A stretch of 64,000 bases of DNA from Phytoactinopolyspora halotolerans (GTDB lineage: Bacteria > Actinomycetota > Actinomycetes > Jiangellales > Jiangellaceae): positions 1 through 64,000 of the forward strand of contig NZ_JAAGOA010000006.1 of NCBI RefSeq assembly GCF_010550675.1. The letters run 5' to 3'. The notes below the pieces were generated by a model that saw nothing but the letters and a program-made list of their open reading frames with translations, made no database searches and was not told the origin of the DNA. Made by a program: the position numbers and the translations under genes. Numbering within the stretch: position 1 is the first letter of the stretch; each line of letters begins with the position of its first letter. Positions 44,131 to 53,854 of this stretch are shown here, piece by piece.

Positions 44131-46515
44131 GTGACCGACAAACAAACCAATGCGAGCGGCTCGCCTGCGCACGCGGACGGCGCCAGTCGTCCGGCAGGTG
44201 CTGTCTCCTCTGATGATGCAGATGCGTTGACCGATGCCGAGGCCGCCGCGTCAGCCGGGTCGTCGTCCGACGACGCGGCTAACGAGGCCTCCCCGGCTGA
44301 CGGTCCTCCGCCGGCCGAGCCCTCCGCAGCCGACGGTCCTGGCGGTGAGACCCCCGCGACCGACCGTCCATCCGGTGACGCTCAGCCGCCACAACCTCCT
44401 CCCGCCGGGGCTTCGTCCGCCGGGGTCTCGTCCGCCGGGGCTTGGTCGGCTGGAGCTTCGAATTCTGGGGTGTCGAACGGAGACGTTCCGCCGCCCAACG
44501 GCCGGCCGGCTGCGAACACCGCCACCGGTGCGCCGACTGCAGGCGCCCCGACGGCCGGTTCGCTGGGCGACGCCGTCAGACCACGCAGCGCGTCGTTTCC
44601 ACCACCGGTGGCCCCACCACCGGCCGCCCAGCCGCCGGCTCCAGGCGCGAACGCGCCGAGTCAGCACCCCGAGCCGGCGACCCAGGAGATCGCGGTGCCG
44701 GTCCTCGATCCGTCCGGTGGAGACACCTCGGACGGCGGGTCCGGCGCGGGCGACGACGAGTCGGACCGGCCCCGCCGCCGAGGCCGGACGGTGGCGATCG
44801 TCGCGGGCGTCGTCATCGCGGTACTGGTTGTGGCGTACGGCGTCATTTACCTCATGTTCGGTGGAAAACTGGCGCAGAATGCCACGGTCGCCGGGATCGA
44901 CGTCGGCGGCCTCACGCCGGCTGAGGCCGAGGCCAAGCTGGAAGCCGAGCTGCCCGCCGTCGTCGATGATCCCATCCGTGTGCAGTTGGGGGAGACCGAG
45001 AGCGCGTACGACGTGGTGCCGTCCGAGGCCGGCATGCAGATCGACGTGCCCGCCACGGTAGGTGCGGTGCCGGGCGGCAGCGCGAATCCGATCTCGCTGA
45101 TGCAGGCTTTGTTCGGCGGCGACGAGGTGGAGCCGCGGCCGGTGATCGACACCGACCGGTTGCGCAGCACACTGGAAGGCATCGCCGAGCAATCGAACAC
45201 CGAGCCGGTGAACGGGTCGGTCGCGTTCGACGGAGGCGAGGTGGTGACCAGCGAGCCGCAGATCGGGACGGAGCTGGACGTGGACGGCGCGATGGAGGTG
45301 CTGTCCGGCGCCTTCTACGGCAGCGACGCGCGGGATATGCCGATCGGCGAGCTGACCGTTCCGGTCGACGAGGTGCAGCCGAACGTGACCGGAGACAAGG
45401 TCGAGGCAGCGGTGGACGAGTTCGCCGCGCCGGCCATGTCCGCCCCGGTCACGGTGGTCGCGGGTGATGAGAGCGTCCAACTGTCGCCTGAGCTGATCGG
45501 CCAGACGCTGAAGCTGACCGCGAATGAGAACGGCGACCTGCAGCCCGAGCTGAACGGCGACAAGCTGGTCGAGCTGGCCTCGGACGAACTCGAGGAGCTG
45601 GGTCAGGAAGGCAAGGACGCATCGATCACGATCCAGAACGGCGAACCGGTCGTCGTGCCGGCCGAGGCCGGGAAGGGGATCGAGAAGGGCTCGCTCGGTG
45701 ACGCGGTCTTGCTGGCGCTGACCGAGGAGGGCGACAGCCGCCGTGCGGAGGTCGAACTGGTAGACGTCGAACCGGAACTGACCACCGAGGCCGCGGAGGA
45801 ACTCGGCGTCAAGGAAGTCGTCTCGGAGTTCACGACGTACTTCCCGCCGGCGGAGTACCGGGACGTCAACATCGGCCGGGCCGCCGAGCTGATCGACAAC
45901 ACATTCCTCGAACCGGGAGATGAGTTCAGCCTCAACGGCATCGTCGGTGAGCGCACCGAGGCCAACGGCTTCACCTCCGGGACCATCATCAACGGTGGGC
46001 GTCTGGAGGATGCCATGGGCGGCGGCGTCTCGCAGGTTGCGACGACGACGTTCCACGCGGCGTTCCAGGCCGGCCTGGACGACGTCGAGCACTGGCCGCA
46101 TTCCATCTACTTCGACCGGTACCCGATCGCGCAGGAGGCGACGGTGGCCTGGGGCGCGAAGGACATGCGATTCGCGAACGACACGCCGTACGGTGTGCTC
46201 GTGGACACGGAGTTCACCCCGAGTGCCGGCCGTGACCAGGGTGTCCTCACGGTCCGGATCTGGAGCACCGAGCATTACAAGGTGGAGACGTCGGTCTCCG
46301 AGCGCGGCAATTTCACGTCGCCGCAGACGATCTACGACAACGGTCCCAACTGCGCCGCGCAGTCCGGGAGCCAGGGATTCGACATCACGTCCTACCGCAA
46401 GGTGTGGACGCTCGACGGCGAACTGGTCAAGGACGAGGCCGACCCCTGGACCTACAACCCGAACCACCAGGTGATCTGCGGGCCGGACCCGGACGAGGGC
46501 GGCGGCGACGACTGA
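44131..46515 (+). CDS. VanW-family protein with peptidoglycan-binding-like repeats
   Basis: Membrane-anchored protein of 794 residues. Residues 1-215 form a cytosolic tail rich in Ala, Pro, Ser and Asp. One membrane helix follows (TVAIVAGVVIAVLVVAYGVI). The extracellular part has two YoaR-like putative peptidoglycan-binding domains (about 260-520) and a C-terminal VanW domain (EPGDEFSLNGIVGERT and GGGVSQVATTTFHAAFQAGL). The family is linked to glycopeptide resistance loci and the cell wall but is biochemically undefined. GTG at 44131. The region before it holds the end of the mshB operon. Confidence 0.9.
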   Translation: MTDKQTNASGSPAHADGASRPAGAVSSDDADALTDAEAAASAGSSSDDAANEASPADGPPPAEPSAADGPGGETPATDRPSGDAQPPQPPPAGASSAGVSSAGAWSAGASNSGVSNGDVPPPNGRPAANTATGAPTAGAPTAGSLGDAVRPRSASFPPPVAPPPAAQPPAPGANAPSQHPEPATQEIAVPVLDPSGGDTSDGGSGAGDDESDRPRRRGRTVAIVAGVVIAVLVVAYGVIYLMFGGKLAQNATVAGIDVGGLTPAEAEAKLEAELPAVVDDPIRVQLGETESAYDVVPSEAGMQIDVPATVGAVPGGSANPISLMQALFGGDEVEPRPVIDTDRLRSTLEGIAEQSNTEPVNGSVAFDGGEVVTSEPQIGTELDVDGAMEVLSGAFYGSDARDMPIGELTVPVDEVQPNVTGDKVEAAVDEFAAPAMSAPVTVVAGDESVQLSPELIGQTLKLTANENGDLQPELNGDKLVELASDELEELGQEGKDASITIQNGEPVVVPAEAGKGIEKGSLGDAVLLALTEEGDSRRAEVELVDVEPELTTEAAEELGVKEVVSEFTTYFPPAEYRDVNIGRAAELIDNTFLEPGDEFSLNGIVGERTEANGFTSGTIINGGRLEDAMGGGVSQVATTTFHAAFQAGLDDVEHWPHSIYFDRYPIAQEATVAWGAKDMRFANDTPYGVLVDTEFTPSAGRDQGVLTVRIWSTEHYKVETSVSERGNFTSPQTIYDNGPNCAAQSGSQGFDITSYRKVWTLDGELVKDEADPWTYNPNHQVICGPDPDEGGGDD

Positions 46516-46523
46516 CCTCGCCC

Positions 46524-46576
46524 GTGATCATCGATGGTGAGACCGGTCATCACCGGTTCAACGGTCGATGATCATG
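46524..46576. terminator. Convergent hairpin between the VanW and GNAT genes
   Basis: GATCATCGA (46526-46534) pairs with TCGATGATC (46565-46573). A nested GGTGA..TCACC stem lies inside. The right arm includes the stop codon of the leftward GNAT gene, so the element serves both genes. It shares CCCGTGATCATCG with the hairpin after pepA at 62370. Confidence 0.6.
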
Positions 46577-47570
46577 GCGAGCGGTAGTGGTAACTGTGGT
46601 GGTCGGCGAAGCCGAGCTTCCGGTATGCGGCCTGGGCAGCCGTGTTGGTCTCCTCGACCTGGAGGTAGGCGTGGGTGGCCGCGAGCCGGGCCGCCCACGC
46701 CGCCAGGCCGGCCACCACGTGGCTGCCGAGGCCGCGTCGCCGCGCCGTCGGCGCCACCTCCACCGCTGTGACGCCCAGCCAACGACGGCCGCTGGGGGCG
46801 TCGGTGACGGCGCCTCGTGCGATGGCGACGCGCTGCCCCGCGTCATCCACGGACGCGAAGCCGACCTGGTCCGCGTTGGTCAGGACATGGATCGCGTGCT
46901 CGGGAAGCTCGTCGCCGCGGTAGTGGTAGCAGCCCAGCCACGCGTCGTCCGGCCGATCGTCGATGCGCACGGCCGGCAGGTCATCCCGGGCGCCCGCCCG
47001 CACGTCATCGACATCCGCGGTGAGCACCAGCACGTCTTCGCTTCGTGACCATCCCCGGGCGTCCAACGCGGGCCCCAGGGCCAGCTCGAGCGGGCCGGGG
47101 ACCTGGAAGCACGGAGGCAATCCGCGCTCGGCGTACCAGTCGCGCACCGCGGCGATGGCGTCGTCGAGGGCCATCCCGGGATCGTCGAGGGGCATACAGG
47201 AGTTGGCCCGGCGGGTGAAGCCGTCCGCCGCCCTGAGCAGCCAGCCCCCGATCCGGTCGGTCTGCAGCGCCCGCCAGCCGCGCGCCGCTGCGGCCTCCAG
47301 ATCGCGTACCGCACGCCTGGTCACCGGTTGGGCGGGAATCGCCTTGATCGCCATGACGTCGCCCTCGGCCACCACCACGATCTCGCCCTCTGGGCGTGAC
47401 GACCGGCCGGAACCGCTGGTGCGACGCAGCTGCAGCCGGCCGCCGGACCAGGATTCGAGAGTGCCCAGCACATCCGTCGCGGACTGCTCGGCGTCGTGCA
47501 ATCGGTGCCGGACGACGACACGGCGGCCCACAAGCCGATCCCGTGCACCGCCAGAGGGAAGGTGTCTCAT
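46572..47570 (-). CDS. GNAT acetyltransferase of the Rv0428c/CG3035 type
   Basis: Protein of 332 residues. An N-terminal small domain (VGRRVVVRHRLHDAEQSATD..LES) is followed by a degenerate and then a canonical GNAT domain, with the acetyl-CoA loop VEVAPTARRRGLGSHVV and the terminal NTAAQAAYRKLGFADHHSYHY. It resembles actinobacterial proteins annotated as N-acetylglutamate synthase of the CG3035 family, but the reaction is not proven by sequence. ATG at 47570, divergent from fdxA. Confidence 0.85.
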   Translation of the reverse strand: MRHLPSGGARDRLVGRRVVVRHRLHDAEQSATDVLGTLESWSGGRLQLRRTSGSGRSSRPEGEIVVVAEGDVMAIKAIPAQPVTRRAVRDLEAAAARGWRALQTDRIGGWLLRAADGFTRRANSCMPLDDPGMALDDAIAAVRDWYAERGLPPCFQVPGPLELALGPALDARGWSRSEDVLVLTADVDDVRAGARDDLPAVRIDDRPDDAWLGCYHYRGDELPEHAIHVLTNADQVGFASVDDAGQRVAIARGAVTDAPSGRRWLGVTAVEVAPTARRRGLGSHVVAGLAAWAARLAATHAYLQVEETNTAAQAAYRKLGFADHHSYHYRSP

Positions 47571-47665
47571 AGGCTGACCTCTGTTGCAAAGCGGAGTGGG
47601 TGCACCGCGATACTAGGTGGTGCAAGGCGCTCAACGGCGCCACGACCCGTCTGGAGGAGACCGTC

Positions 47666-47995
47666 GTGACATACGTCATCGCGCAGCCGTGCGTGGATCT
47701 CAAGGATCTGGCTTGCGTCGAGGAATGCCCGGTTGACTGCATCTATGAAGGGGAACGGATGCTCTACATCCACCCCGACGAGTGTGTCGACTGTGGTGCG
47801 TGTGAGCCGGTCTGCCCGGTGGAAGCGATCTTCTACGAAGACGACCTTCCCGAGCAGTGGAAGGACTACTACCAGGCGAACGTCGAGTTCTTCGATGACC
47901 TCGGCTCGCCCGGTGGAGCCGCAAAGCTCGGCGCGATCGACAAGGACCACTCACTGATCGCAGCGCTGCCGCCACAGGACACCGGGGAGCACTGA
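47666..47995 (+). CDS. fdxA: Seven-iron ferredoxin
   Basis: A 109-residue FdxA-type ferredoxin. C9, C17 and C50 suit a [3Fe-4S] cluster, and C21, C40, C43 and C46 a [4Fe-4S] cluster; C25 is extra. The motifs are CVEECPVDCI and CVDCGACEPVCPVEAI. GTG at 47666 with GGAGGAG upstream. It is 39 bp before dapC, a pairing conserved in actinobacteria (Rv1177-Rv1178 recalled). Confidence 0.95.
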   Translation: MTYVIAQPCVDLKDLACVEECPVDCIYEGERMLYIHPDECVDCGACEPVCPVEAIFYEDDLPEQWKDYYQANVEFFDDLGSPGGAAKLGAIDKDHSLIAALPPQDTGEH

Positions 47996-48034
47996 CCGGC
48001 CCACGCGAGGTGAGCGCTAAGAGCGTGACGATCC

Positions 48035-49153
48035 ATGGGTGATGTCGCCGGAACGGCCGGTCCGCTGAACCTGCCGGCGTTCCCGTGGGATTCGCTGGTG
48101 CCGTACCGGGAACGGGCGCATGCCCACCCGGACGGCCTGGTGGACCTCTCGGTGGGGACGCCGGTGGACCCGACGCCGCAGGTAGCCCGTGAGGCGTTGG
48201 CGGCTGCGGCTGATGCTCCCGGCTATCCGACGACGCAGGGGACGGCTGCGGTACGTGCGGCCGCTGCGGGCTGGCTGCGGCGACGGTTCGGCATCGGCAC
48301 GGTGGACCCGGACGGCGGCGTGTTGCCGAGCATCGGCTCGAAGGAGCTGGTGGCCTGGCTGCCGACGCTGCTGGGGCTGGGTGCCGGCGACGTGGTCGTC
48401 CACCCCGAGCTGGCGTATCCGACCTATGACATCGGTGCGCGACTGGCTGGTGCGCGGCCGGTGGCGGCCGACTCGTCGGTGGCGCTGGGACCGGAGCGGC
48501 CGGCGTTGGTCTGGCTGAACTCTCCGGCCAATCCGCACGGTGCGGTGCTGCCCGCCGAACACCTGGCGAAGATGGTGGCGTGGGCACGGGAACGTGGCGC
48601 GATCGTCGCCGCGGACGAGTGTTATCTGGAGTTCTGCTGGGAAGCCGAGCCGGTGTCGGTGCTGGACCCCGCGGTGAACGGCGGCTCGTTGGACGGCATC
48701 CTGGCCGTCCATTCGTTGTCCAAGCGCTCCAATCTCGCCGGCTACCGCGCCGGGTTCGTCGCCGGAGACCCAGTACTGCTGGACAAGCTGCTGCAGGTTC
48801 GCCGGCACGCCGGAATGATGATGCCGGCACCGGTGCAGGCGGCGATGGCGGCCGCTCTCGACGACGACCGGCACGTCGACGAGCAGCGGGAGCGATACCT
48901 GCGCCGACGGACGACGCTGCACGCCGCTCTGACGTCGGCCGGTTTCCGGATCGACCACTCCGCAGGTTCCCTCTATCTCTGGGCGAGCCGGGACGAGCCA
49001 TGCTGGGACACCGTCGGTTGGCTTGCCGATCGGGGCATACTGGTGGCGCCCGGCGAGTACTACGGTCCGCCCGGCCGATCCCACGTACGAGTGGCGCTGA
49101 CCGCCACGGACGATCAGATCACCGCCGCCGCGGAGCGTCTGCGCGGCGTGTGA
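48035..49153 (+). CDS. dapC: Succinyldiaminopimelate transaminase
   Basis: Fold-type I PLP aminotransferase of 372 residues. The PLP lysine lies in HSLSKRSNLAGYRAGF, the aspartate that binds the pyridine nitrogen in AADECYLEF, and the carboxylate-binding Arg near SHVRVALT. The fdxA-linked position identifies it as DapC rather than a generic aspartate aminotransferase. It makes N-succinyl-diaminopimelate, the substrate of DapE encoded at 55870. Confidence 0.9.
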   Translation: MGDVAGTAGPLNLPAFPWDSLVPYRERAHAHPDGLVDLSVGTPVDPTPQVAREALAAAADAPGYPTTQGTAAVRAAAAGWLRRRFGIGTVDPDGGVLPSIGSKELVAWLPTLLGLGAGDVVVHPELAYPTYDIGARLAGARPVAADSSVALGPERPALVWLNSPANPHGAVLPAEHLAKMVAWARERGAIVAADECYLEFCWEAEPVSVLDPAVNGGSLDGILAVHSLSKRSNLAGYRAGFVAGDPVLLDKLLQVRRHAGMMMPAPVQAAMAAALDDDRHVDEQRERYLRRRTTLHAALTSAGFRIDHSAGSLYLWASRDEPCWDTVGWLADRGILVAPGEYYGPPGRSHVRVALTATDDQITAAAERLRGV

Positions 49154-49176
49154 TCGACATCTCCGGCTAGGACTGG

Positions 49177-50799
49177 CTAGCGAGCCGTATCGGCCTCGCC
49201 GGCGGGCACGTCGATGGCCGCGGACGCGATGTCGATGTCCGGGCCGATGCCCAGCGCCACCTCGTCGATTCCGTCGCAGGCGATCACCGCTGACTGGCTC
49301 GGGCCGTCGAACACGTGGCGTCCGTCGTCCTCGGCGGTCGAGGCGGCATCCGGGAAGGCCGCGCCGTAGTACTCCCGGACGGTGTCGCACAGGTCCGTAC
49401 CGTCCGGGTGCTCGGCCAACACCACGCCGACGGCCGTGTCGCCGGAGCGGTCCCAGACGGTGACCTCGCCGCCCGCCCAAGCCTCGGTACGGCCGAGCGC
49501 ATCGTCGAGCGCCGCGTTCTCGTCTCCGCCGGGCGCCTCCAACAGGAAGAGCAGGTCGGCCGCGCCGAACGTGTCGCGGTGGACCTCCTGCCAGCCGTCC
49601 GGGCCGTCGAGATCACGGACGTCCTGTGCCTCCTCACCGGACGCGTACCGCTCTGGGAACAGGATCTGCGCGCTCGTCGTGGGAACCTGCGCGTACAGGT
49701 CGTCGATCGCGGCCCAGTCGCCGTCGAGGTAGGCGTGGCAGGCGAACGACATCCCTTCCAGATACGGGAAGGACAGACTGCGCTCGACGTAGTGCGGCAA
49801 CGCGTCCAGGCTCGCGGTCGTGCCGGACGACTCCAGCTCCAGGGTCAGCAGATCGGTCAGCGATAGATGCGTGGTGATCATCATCTGGCCGTAGAGGGTG
49901 GCGTCTCCCTCCAGCGCGCTGAGCGCGGCCAGCGCGGCGTCGCTGCCCTCGTCGGAGGCGAGGGTGTCCAGGTCGGGCAGGCCGAAGGTGGCGTCGGCGA
50001 GCGCGTGCACCATCTCGTGCGCGGTGACGTAGGTGCCCATCGGATCCATCTGTTCCGAGCCGATCACCAGCTCCTGGGTGTCCGGGTTGTAGAAACCCGC
50101 CACACCCTCGCCGAGCGCGTCGAGCTGGGCTTGTGCAAGATCGAGGTCCGGTTCGACGGCGCCGAGTGTGGCCAGCATGCGGGACTCGACGGCGATCGCC
50201 TCCGCGTCGAGGTCTTCCTCGCTCATCTCGACGACGCGCCGCTGCAACTCATCGGCCGGGACGAACTCGATGTCGAGCTCGCCGTCGGCGGACAGGCCGC
50301 GTTCGGACTCCACGATCTCGCGCACCGCACGGACCTGCTCCTCGATCTCGGTGTCCGGGATGGAGTCGCTGTTCAGATCGGTCATACCGGGCGCGAGACA
50401 TTCGAAGACAGCGGTGTCGACACCGAGATCCTCGGTACCGAGACCGCCGCCGTCGCCGAGGCCTTCATCGCCCAGTGCGTCGGCACCGTCGTCGAGCAAT
50501 TCGCCGAGGTCCAATCCCTCCATCAGGTCGAGAAGATCACCCAGGTCAGTACGAGACTCGGCGGCGGCGAGATCGTCCTCCAAGTTCTCGACCCTGCGGT
50601 CCATCACCAGGTAGACGGTGCCGGACAAGGCCAGCCCCAGCGCTGCGGTGAGTGCGGTGGCGACCCTCCATCGCCGGACGGCGCCCGGACGATCCGCCGT
50701 TACCGGTGCATGGCTGGGATGGACCTCGGCAGGCCGACTGCTCTGGCTGGAGGGCGGGTCGGGTCGTTGCGGCGGCGGAGGCGGTGGTGGCTCGCTCAT
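49177..50799 (-). CDS. Membrane-anchored zinc metallopeptidase-like protein
   Basis: Protein of 540 residues: a Pro-rich cytosolic start, one membrane helix (about 45-65), an acidic Leu/Asp/Gly-rich stalk (DLGDLLDLMEGLDLGELL), then an extracellular domain. THEMVHALAD carries HExxH, and ALEGDATLYGQ downstream offers the third zinc ligand. No characterised family is recognised with certainty. It may process envelope proteins or be a degenerate peptidase. The C-terminal part (about 430-530) is a separate small domain. Confidence 0.75.
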   Translation of the reverse strand: MSEPPPPPPPQRPDPPSSQSSRPAEVHPSHAPVTADRPGAVRRWRVATALTAALGLALSGTVYLVMDRRVENLEDDLAAAESRTDLGDLLDLMEGLDLGELLDDGADALGDEGLGDGGGLGTEDLGVDTAVFECLAPGMTDLNSDSIPDTEIEEQVRAVREIVESERGLSADGELDIEFVPADELQRRVVEMSEEDLDAEAIAVESRMLATLGAVEPDLDLAQAQLDALGEGVAGFYNPDTQELVIGSEQMDPMGTYVTAHEMVHALADATFGLPDLDTLASDEGSDAALAALSALEGDATLYGQMMITTHLSLTDLLTLELESSGTTASLDALPHYVERSLSFPYLEGMSFACHAYLDGDWAAIDDLYAQVPTTSAQILFPERYASGEEAQDVRDLDGPDGWQEVHRDTFGAADLLFLLEAPGGDENAALDDALGRTEAWAGGEVTVWDRSGDTAVGVVLAEHPDGTDLCDTVREYYGAAFPDAASTAEDDGRHVFDGPSQSAVIACDGIDEVALGIGPDIDIASAAIDVPAGEADTAR

Positions 50800-50912
50800 G
50801 ATGTGGCCACCCTATCGAGACGGTGCGCTCAGCGAATGGCGGCGTATGCCGTGGCTGCGTGGATGTGCGCGTCAGGGCGGGTGGTCGGCGCTAGCCTCGG
50901 CGCAGGCGAGGC

Positions 50913-51932
50913 CTAACTCCGGCCTTCGACGACGTCGATGTGGATGTGGTCGAGATGGCGAAGCGTCGGGTTCTCGGTGTCTCCCGACGGGTGTTCATAC
51001 GGGCGCCAGCCTTCACTCGACCGGCGCGCGGTCCAGATCATGTCGTCGTAGATGACCGTTGCTATGCCGAGACGCTGCGCATGGGCGACAGCCCAGTGGG
51101 CGACCGCCCACCCGTAGCGGTTGACGTCACCGTTCTCGTAGTCGCGGAACATCACGTCGATCGCCCGGCCGTCGTAGTGCGCCGAGCCCTCGATATGGCC
51201 GGAGCTGACTCCACCCGGCTGGAAACCGCCCATGTCCAGGTCACCGAAGCGCTCGAGCAATTCGTCATGGACGGTGCGCGCTCGCGGGGTCAGCCCGCCG
51301 TCGTCTATCTGCTGCACCCTGTGTCCGTCGAACGCGTCCATGGAGAACTGGCAGTGAAAGGCGGCCCCGGAATGCCCGGCGAACGAGGAGGCCAGCGCCC
51401 GGGCCTTCTCTTCGTGTTGCGCGTACGCGTCCGGAAAGGCGCTGCGCTGAACGGTCTGCGCGGCCACGGTGATCTCCATCTCCCGGTAGCCGTCGACCTG
51501 GACCAGCGCGTCGTAGAAGGCCCCGGCGGCATAGACCGGGTCCTGAACCTGCTCCTCGGTGCCCCACCCTTGGGACGGACGCTGCTGGAACAACCCGAGC
51601 GAGTCCCGGTCGCCGTAGTTCAGGTTGTACAGGTCGGACTCCTGATATGCGGTGGCCAGCGCGATGGTCACCGCTCGAGCCGGCAACCCTCGCTGCACGG
51701 CGATGGCGCTGATCGTCGCGGCATTCTCAGCCTGCTGCGTCGTCAGCTCCGCCTCATAGCCGCCGGCGTTGGCTATGCACCGCTCCCGAGTGCCGAGCAA
51801 ACCGCCGTCGTTCTCCAGCCGCCAGATGAGCAGGAGCATCAGTCCCACGCCGAGAACGACCAGAACCGCCACCGTGCGCAACAGCCGGGCGGCACGCCCC
51901 ATCGGCCTCGGTGTTTGGCTATAGCGGCTCAT
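50913..51932 (-). CDS. Membrane-anchored envelope hydrolase-like protein (ARB-07466-like C-terminal domain)
   Basis: Protein of 339 residues. A membrane helix at about 18-38 (VAVLVVLGVGLMLLLIW) is followed by a lysozyme/transglycosylase-like region (AVTIALATAYQESDLYNLNYG and SLGLFQQRPSQGWG). The C-terminal domain (HIEGSAHYDGRAIDVMFRD and HIDVVEG) looks like the D-Ala-D-Ala carboxypeptidase-related ARB-07466 fold, with His/Asp ligands for zinc. Likely acts on peptidoglycan outside the cell. The gene lies between two other leftward genes. Confidence 0.78.
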   Translation of the reverse strand: MSRYSQTPRPMGRAARLLRTVAVLVVLGVGLMLLLIWRLENDGGLLGTRERCIANAGGYEAELTTQQAENAATISAIAVQRGLPARAVTIALATAYQESDLYNLNYGDRDSLGLFQQRPSQGWGTEEQVQDPVYAAGAFYDALVQVDGYREMEITVAAQTVQRSAFPDAYAQHEEKARALASSFAGHSGAAFHCQFSMDAFDGHRVQQIDDGGLTPRARTVHDELLERFGDLDMGGFQPGGVSSGHIEGSAHYDGRAIDVMFRDYENGDVNRYGWAVAHWAVAHAQRLGIATVIYDDMIWTARRSSEGWRPYEHPSGDTENPTLRHLDHIHIDVVEGRS

Positions 51933-51992
51933 CTTTGGCTGTAACGGCTCATCTATGCCTGCGAGTTCCAGTCACCCACCCGGCGACGCGCG

Positions 51993-52922
51993 TCAGTTCG
52001 CGTGCAGGGCGGCGTTCAGGCCGCCCCAGTCGCCCGATCTCGCCAGTGCCTCGATGGCGCCGGAGACGCTGTTGCGCCGGAACAGCAGACCGCCCTGGCC
52101 GGAGAGCTCGCGTGCCTTGACCACCCGGCTGTCGGGGAGGCTGACTTTCGTCCCGGCGGTGATGTAGCAGCCGGCTTCGACGACACATCCGTCGCCGAGT
52201 GAGATCCCGACGCCGGCGTTCGCGCCCACCAGGCATCCCTCGCCGATGGTGATGACCTCCTTGCCGCCGCCGGAGAGCGTGCCCATGATGGACGCGCCGC
52301 CGCCGATGTCGGAGCCGTCGCCGACGACGACGCCCGCGGAGATCCTGCCTTCCACCATCGAGGCTCCGAGCGTACCCGCGTTGTAGTTGACGAACCCTTC
52401 GTGCATGACGGTGGTACCGGCGGCGAGATGCGCACCGAGGCGTACCCGGTCGGCGTCGGCGATCCGCACTCCGGACGGCACGACGTAGTCGACCATGCGC
52501 GGGAACTTGTCGATGCCGAGTACCGCGACCGGCCCTCGTTGCGCGAGGCGGAGCCTGGTCTGCTCGAAATCCTCCACCGCGCAGGGGCCGTGGTTGGTCC
52601 AGACGACGTTCGACAGCACGCCGAAGATACCGTCCAGATTCTGTTCGCGCGGCGCCACGAGGCGGTGCGAGAGCAGATGGAGCCGCAGATAGGCGTCGGC
52701 GGCGTCGACGGGCGGTGTGTCGAGGTCGGCCACGGTCTGCACCACGCGACGACGTACCTGGCGATCGGGGTCATCGGTCTCGAGATTGCGCAGCTCAACG
52801 AGGGCATCCGAGCCTACCGGCGGTTTGCCGAGCTCAGGCGACGGGTACCACACATCCAGGATGGTGCCGTCGAGCGTCGTGGTCGTCAGGCCAAATCCCC
52901 AGGCGGGTCGTGCGTCGGGCAT
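51993..52922 (-). CDS. dapD: Tetrahydrodipicolinate N-succinyltransferase
   Basis: DapD of 309 residues of the actinobacterial type (as Rv1201c). The C-terminal half is a left-handed beta-helix of hexapeptide repeats ([40 protein letters not shown] and [20 protein letters not shown]). It transfers succinate from succinyl-CoA to tetrahydrodipicolinate, the step before DapC. It is read opposite to dapC and dapE. Confidence 0.94.
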   Translation of the reverse strand: MPDARPAWGFGLTTTTLDGTILDVWYPSPELGKPPVGSDALVELRNLETDDPDRQVRRRVVQTVADLDTPPVDAADAYLRLHLLSHRLVAPREQNLDGIFGVLSNVVWTNHGPCAVEDFEQTRLRLAQRGPVAVLGIDKFPRMVDYVVPSGVRIADADRVRLGAHLAAGTTVMHEGFVNYNAGTLGASMVEGRISAGVVVGDGSDIGGGASIMGTLSGGGKEVITIGEGCLVGANAGVGISLGDGCVVEAGCYITAGTKVSLPDSRVVKARELSGQGGLLFRRNSVSGAIEALARSGDWGGLNAALHAN

Positions 52923-53026
52923 ACCGCCAGCTTAAGGGGAGCGGCACCGATCGCTGCGCTGCGGGGTCGCCCCGCATGACCTACCCTCCTGGCGAAGGAT
53001 CCATGCACCGGCACGAGGAGAGACGC

Positions 53027-53731
53027 ATGCTCGACAGACTCAGCGCTCGGATGAAGCGAGGCACCGTGGGAGCGTTGGGAGCAGCCGCATTGCTGGCGGC
53101 TCCTTTCATGGCCGGACAGGCCAGTCCGGACAACGGCACCGCGCACAGCGGCACCGCGCCCAGCGGCCCGCTCGCGGAGGAGATGGCCGAACTTCTGGAG
53201 CTTCAGCCGGGTGGTGTCCAGATATCCGACAATGCGTTGGCCTGGGACGACGGCGCAACCGTGGTGGTGTGGCCCAGCCCCGGGGAAACCGTGGCGCCGG
53301 CTGGGCTCGGGGAGAACGTGCGGGCCGATGTGGTCGAGGAACTCGGTTCCGAGACGCTGCAGGAGCAGTCGGAGACGGGGAACGCCGCAGCGGTGGAGGG
53401 TGATGCGGCCGGCGCCGCGTCGTCGGATCTTCAGCCGGCCGGGAGTTACACGTCATGCCCGTACTCCTACTACTGCTTCTACACCGGATCGAACTACGAC
53501 GGCACCCGGTACCAGTTCTCCAGCACGTGCTCGTCGTACGCGTCCAACTGGGGATTCAACAACCAGACCACGTCGTGGGTGAACCGTGGCGGCAGCGGGA
53601 AGGCCATCTACGCCTTCGACTACCAGGGCAGCTCGCGGCTGTGGTACGAGGCGGTGGGTACTCAGGATTCGTACGTGGGCTCCAGCGACAACAACCGGAT
53701 GAGCTACTGGACCTGCACGTACACCGGCTGA
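53027..53731 (+). CDS. Secreted peptidase inhibitor-like protein (family I36)
   Basis: Exported protein of 234 residues. ATG at 53027 follows GAGGAG by 7 nt and gives a signal peptide (GALGAAALLAAPFMAGQA). An acidic propeptide-like region precedes a Cys- and Tyr-rich domain (SCPYSYYCFYTGSNYDG, TCSSYASNWGFNN and NNRMSYWTCTYTG) of the crystallin-like I36 inhibitor type. The upstream ATG at 53003 has poor spacing. Followed closely by the 99-bp repeat element. Confidence 0.85.
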   Translation: MLDRLSARMKRGTVGALGAAALLAAPFMAGQASPDNGTAHSGTAPSGPLAEEMAELLELQPGGVQISDNALAWDDGATVVVWPSPGETVAPAGLGENVRADVVEELGSETLQEQSETGNAAAVEGDAAGAASSDLQPAGSYTSCPYSYYCFYTGSNYDGTRYQFSSTCSSYASNWGFNNQTTSWVNRGGSGKAIYAFDYQGSSRLWYEAVGTQDSYVGSSDNNRMSYWTCTYTG

Positions 53732-53748
53732 CCAACCCGCGGGCCCGA

Positions 53749-53847
53749 CCTAAATGATCATGTGAAGTGGGGTTTCTCGCGCCTCAACAGGTCTGCAGAC
53801 ATGGTAGGGCACGAGAAAACCCACTTCACATGATCATTTAGGAGTGG
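53749..53847. repeat. 99-bp inverted-repeat element, copy 2
   Basis: Left arm 53749-53779 and right arm 53812-53842 are complementary at 30 of 31 positions. The 32-nt loop carries AACAGGTCTGCAGACATGG. It lies entirely in the convergent gap between the I36 gene and the CU044_5270-type gene, 8 bp from the latter's stop, and would form a strong hairpin in RNA from either strand. Same length as copy 1, with no indels. Confidence 0.9.
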
Positions 53848-53854
53848 TGGTGGG

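Noticed and set aside
44251-46467. Antisense frame of 738 residues opposite the VanW gene
   Set aside because: Composition is Arg/His/Val/Asp-biased and without motifs; the sense strand encodes clear VanW and peptidoglycan-binding-like domains.
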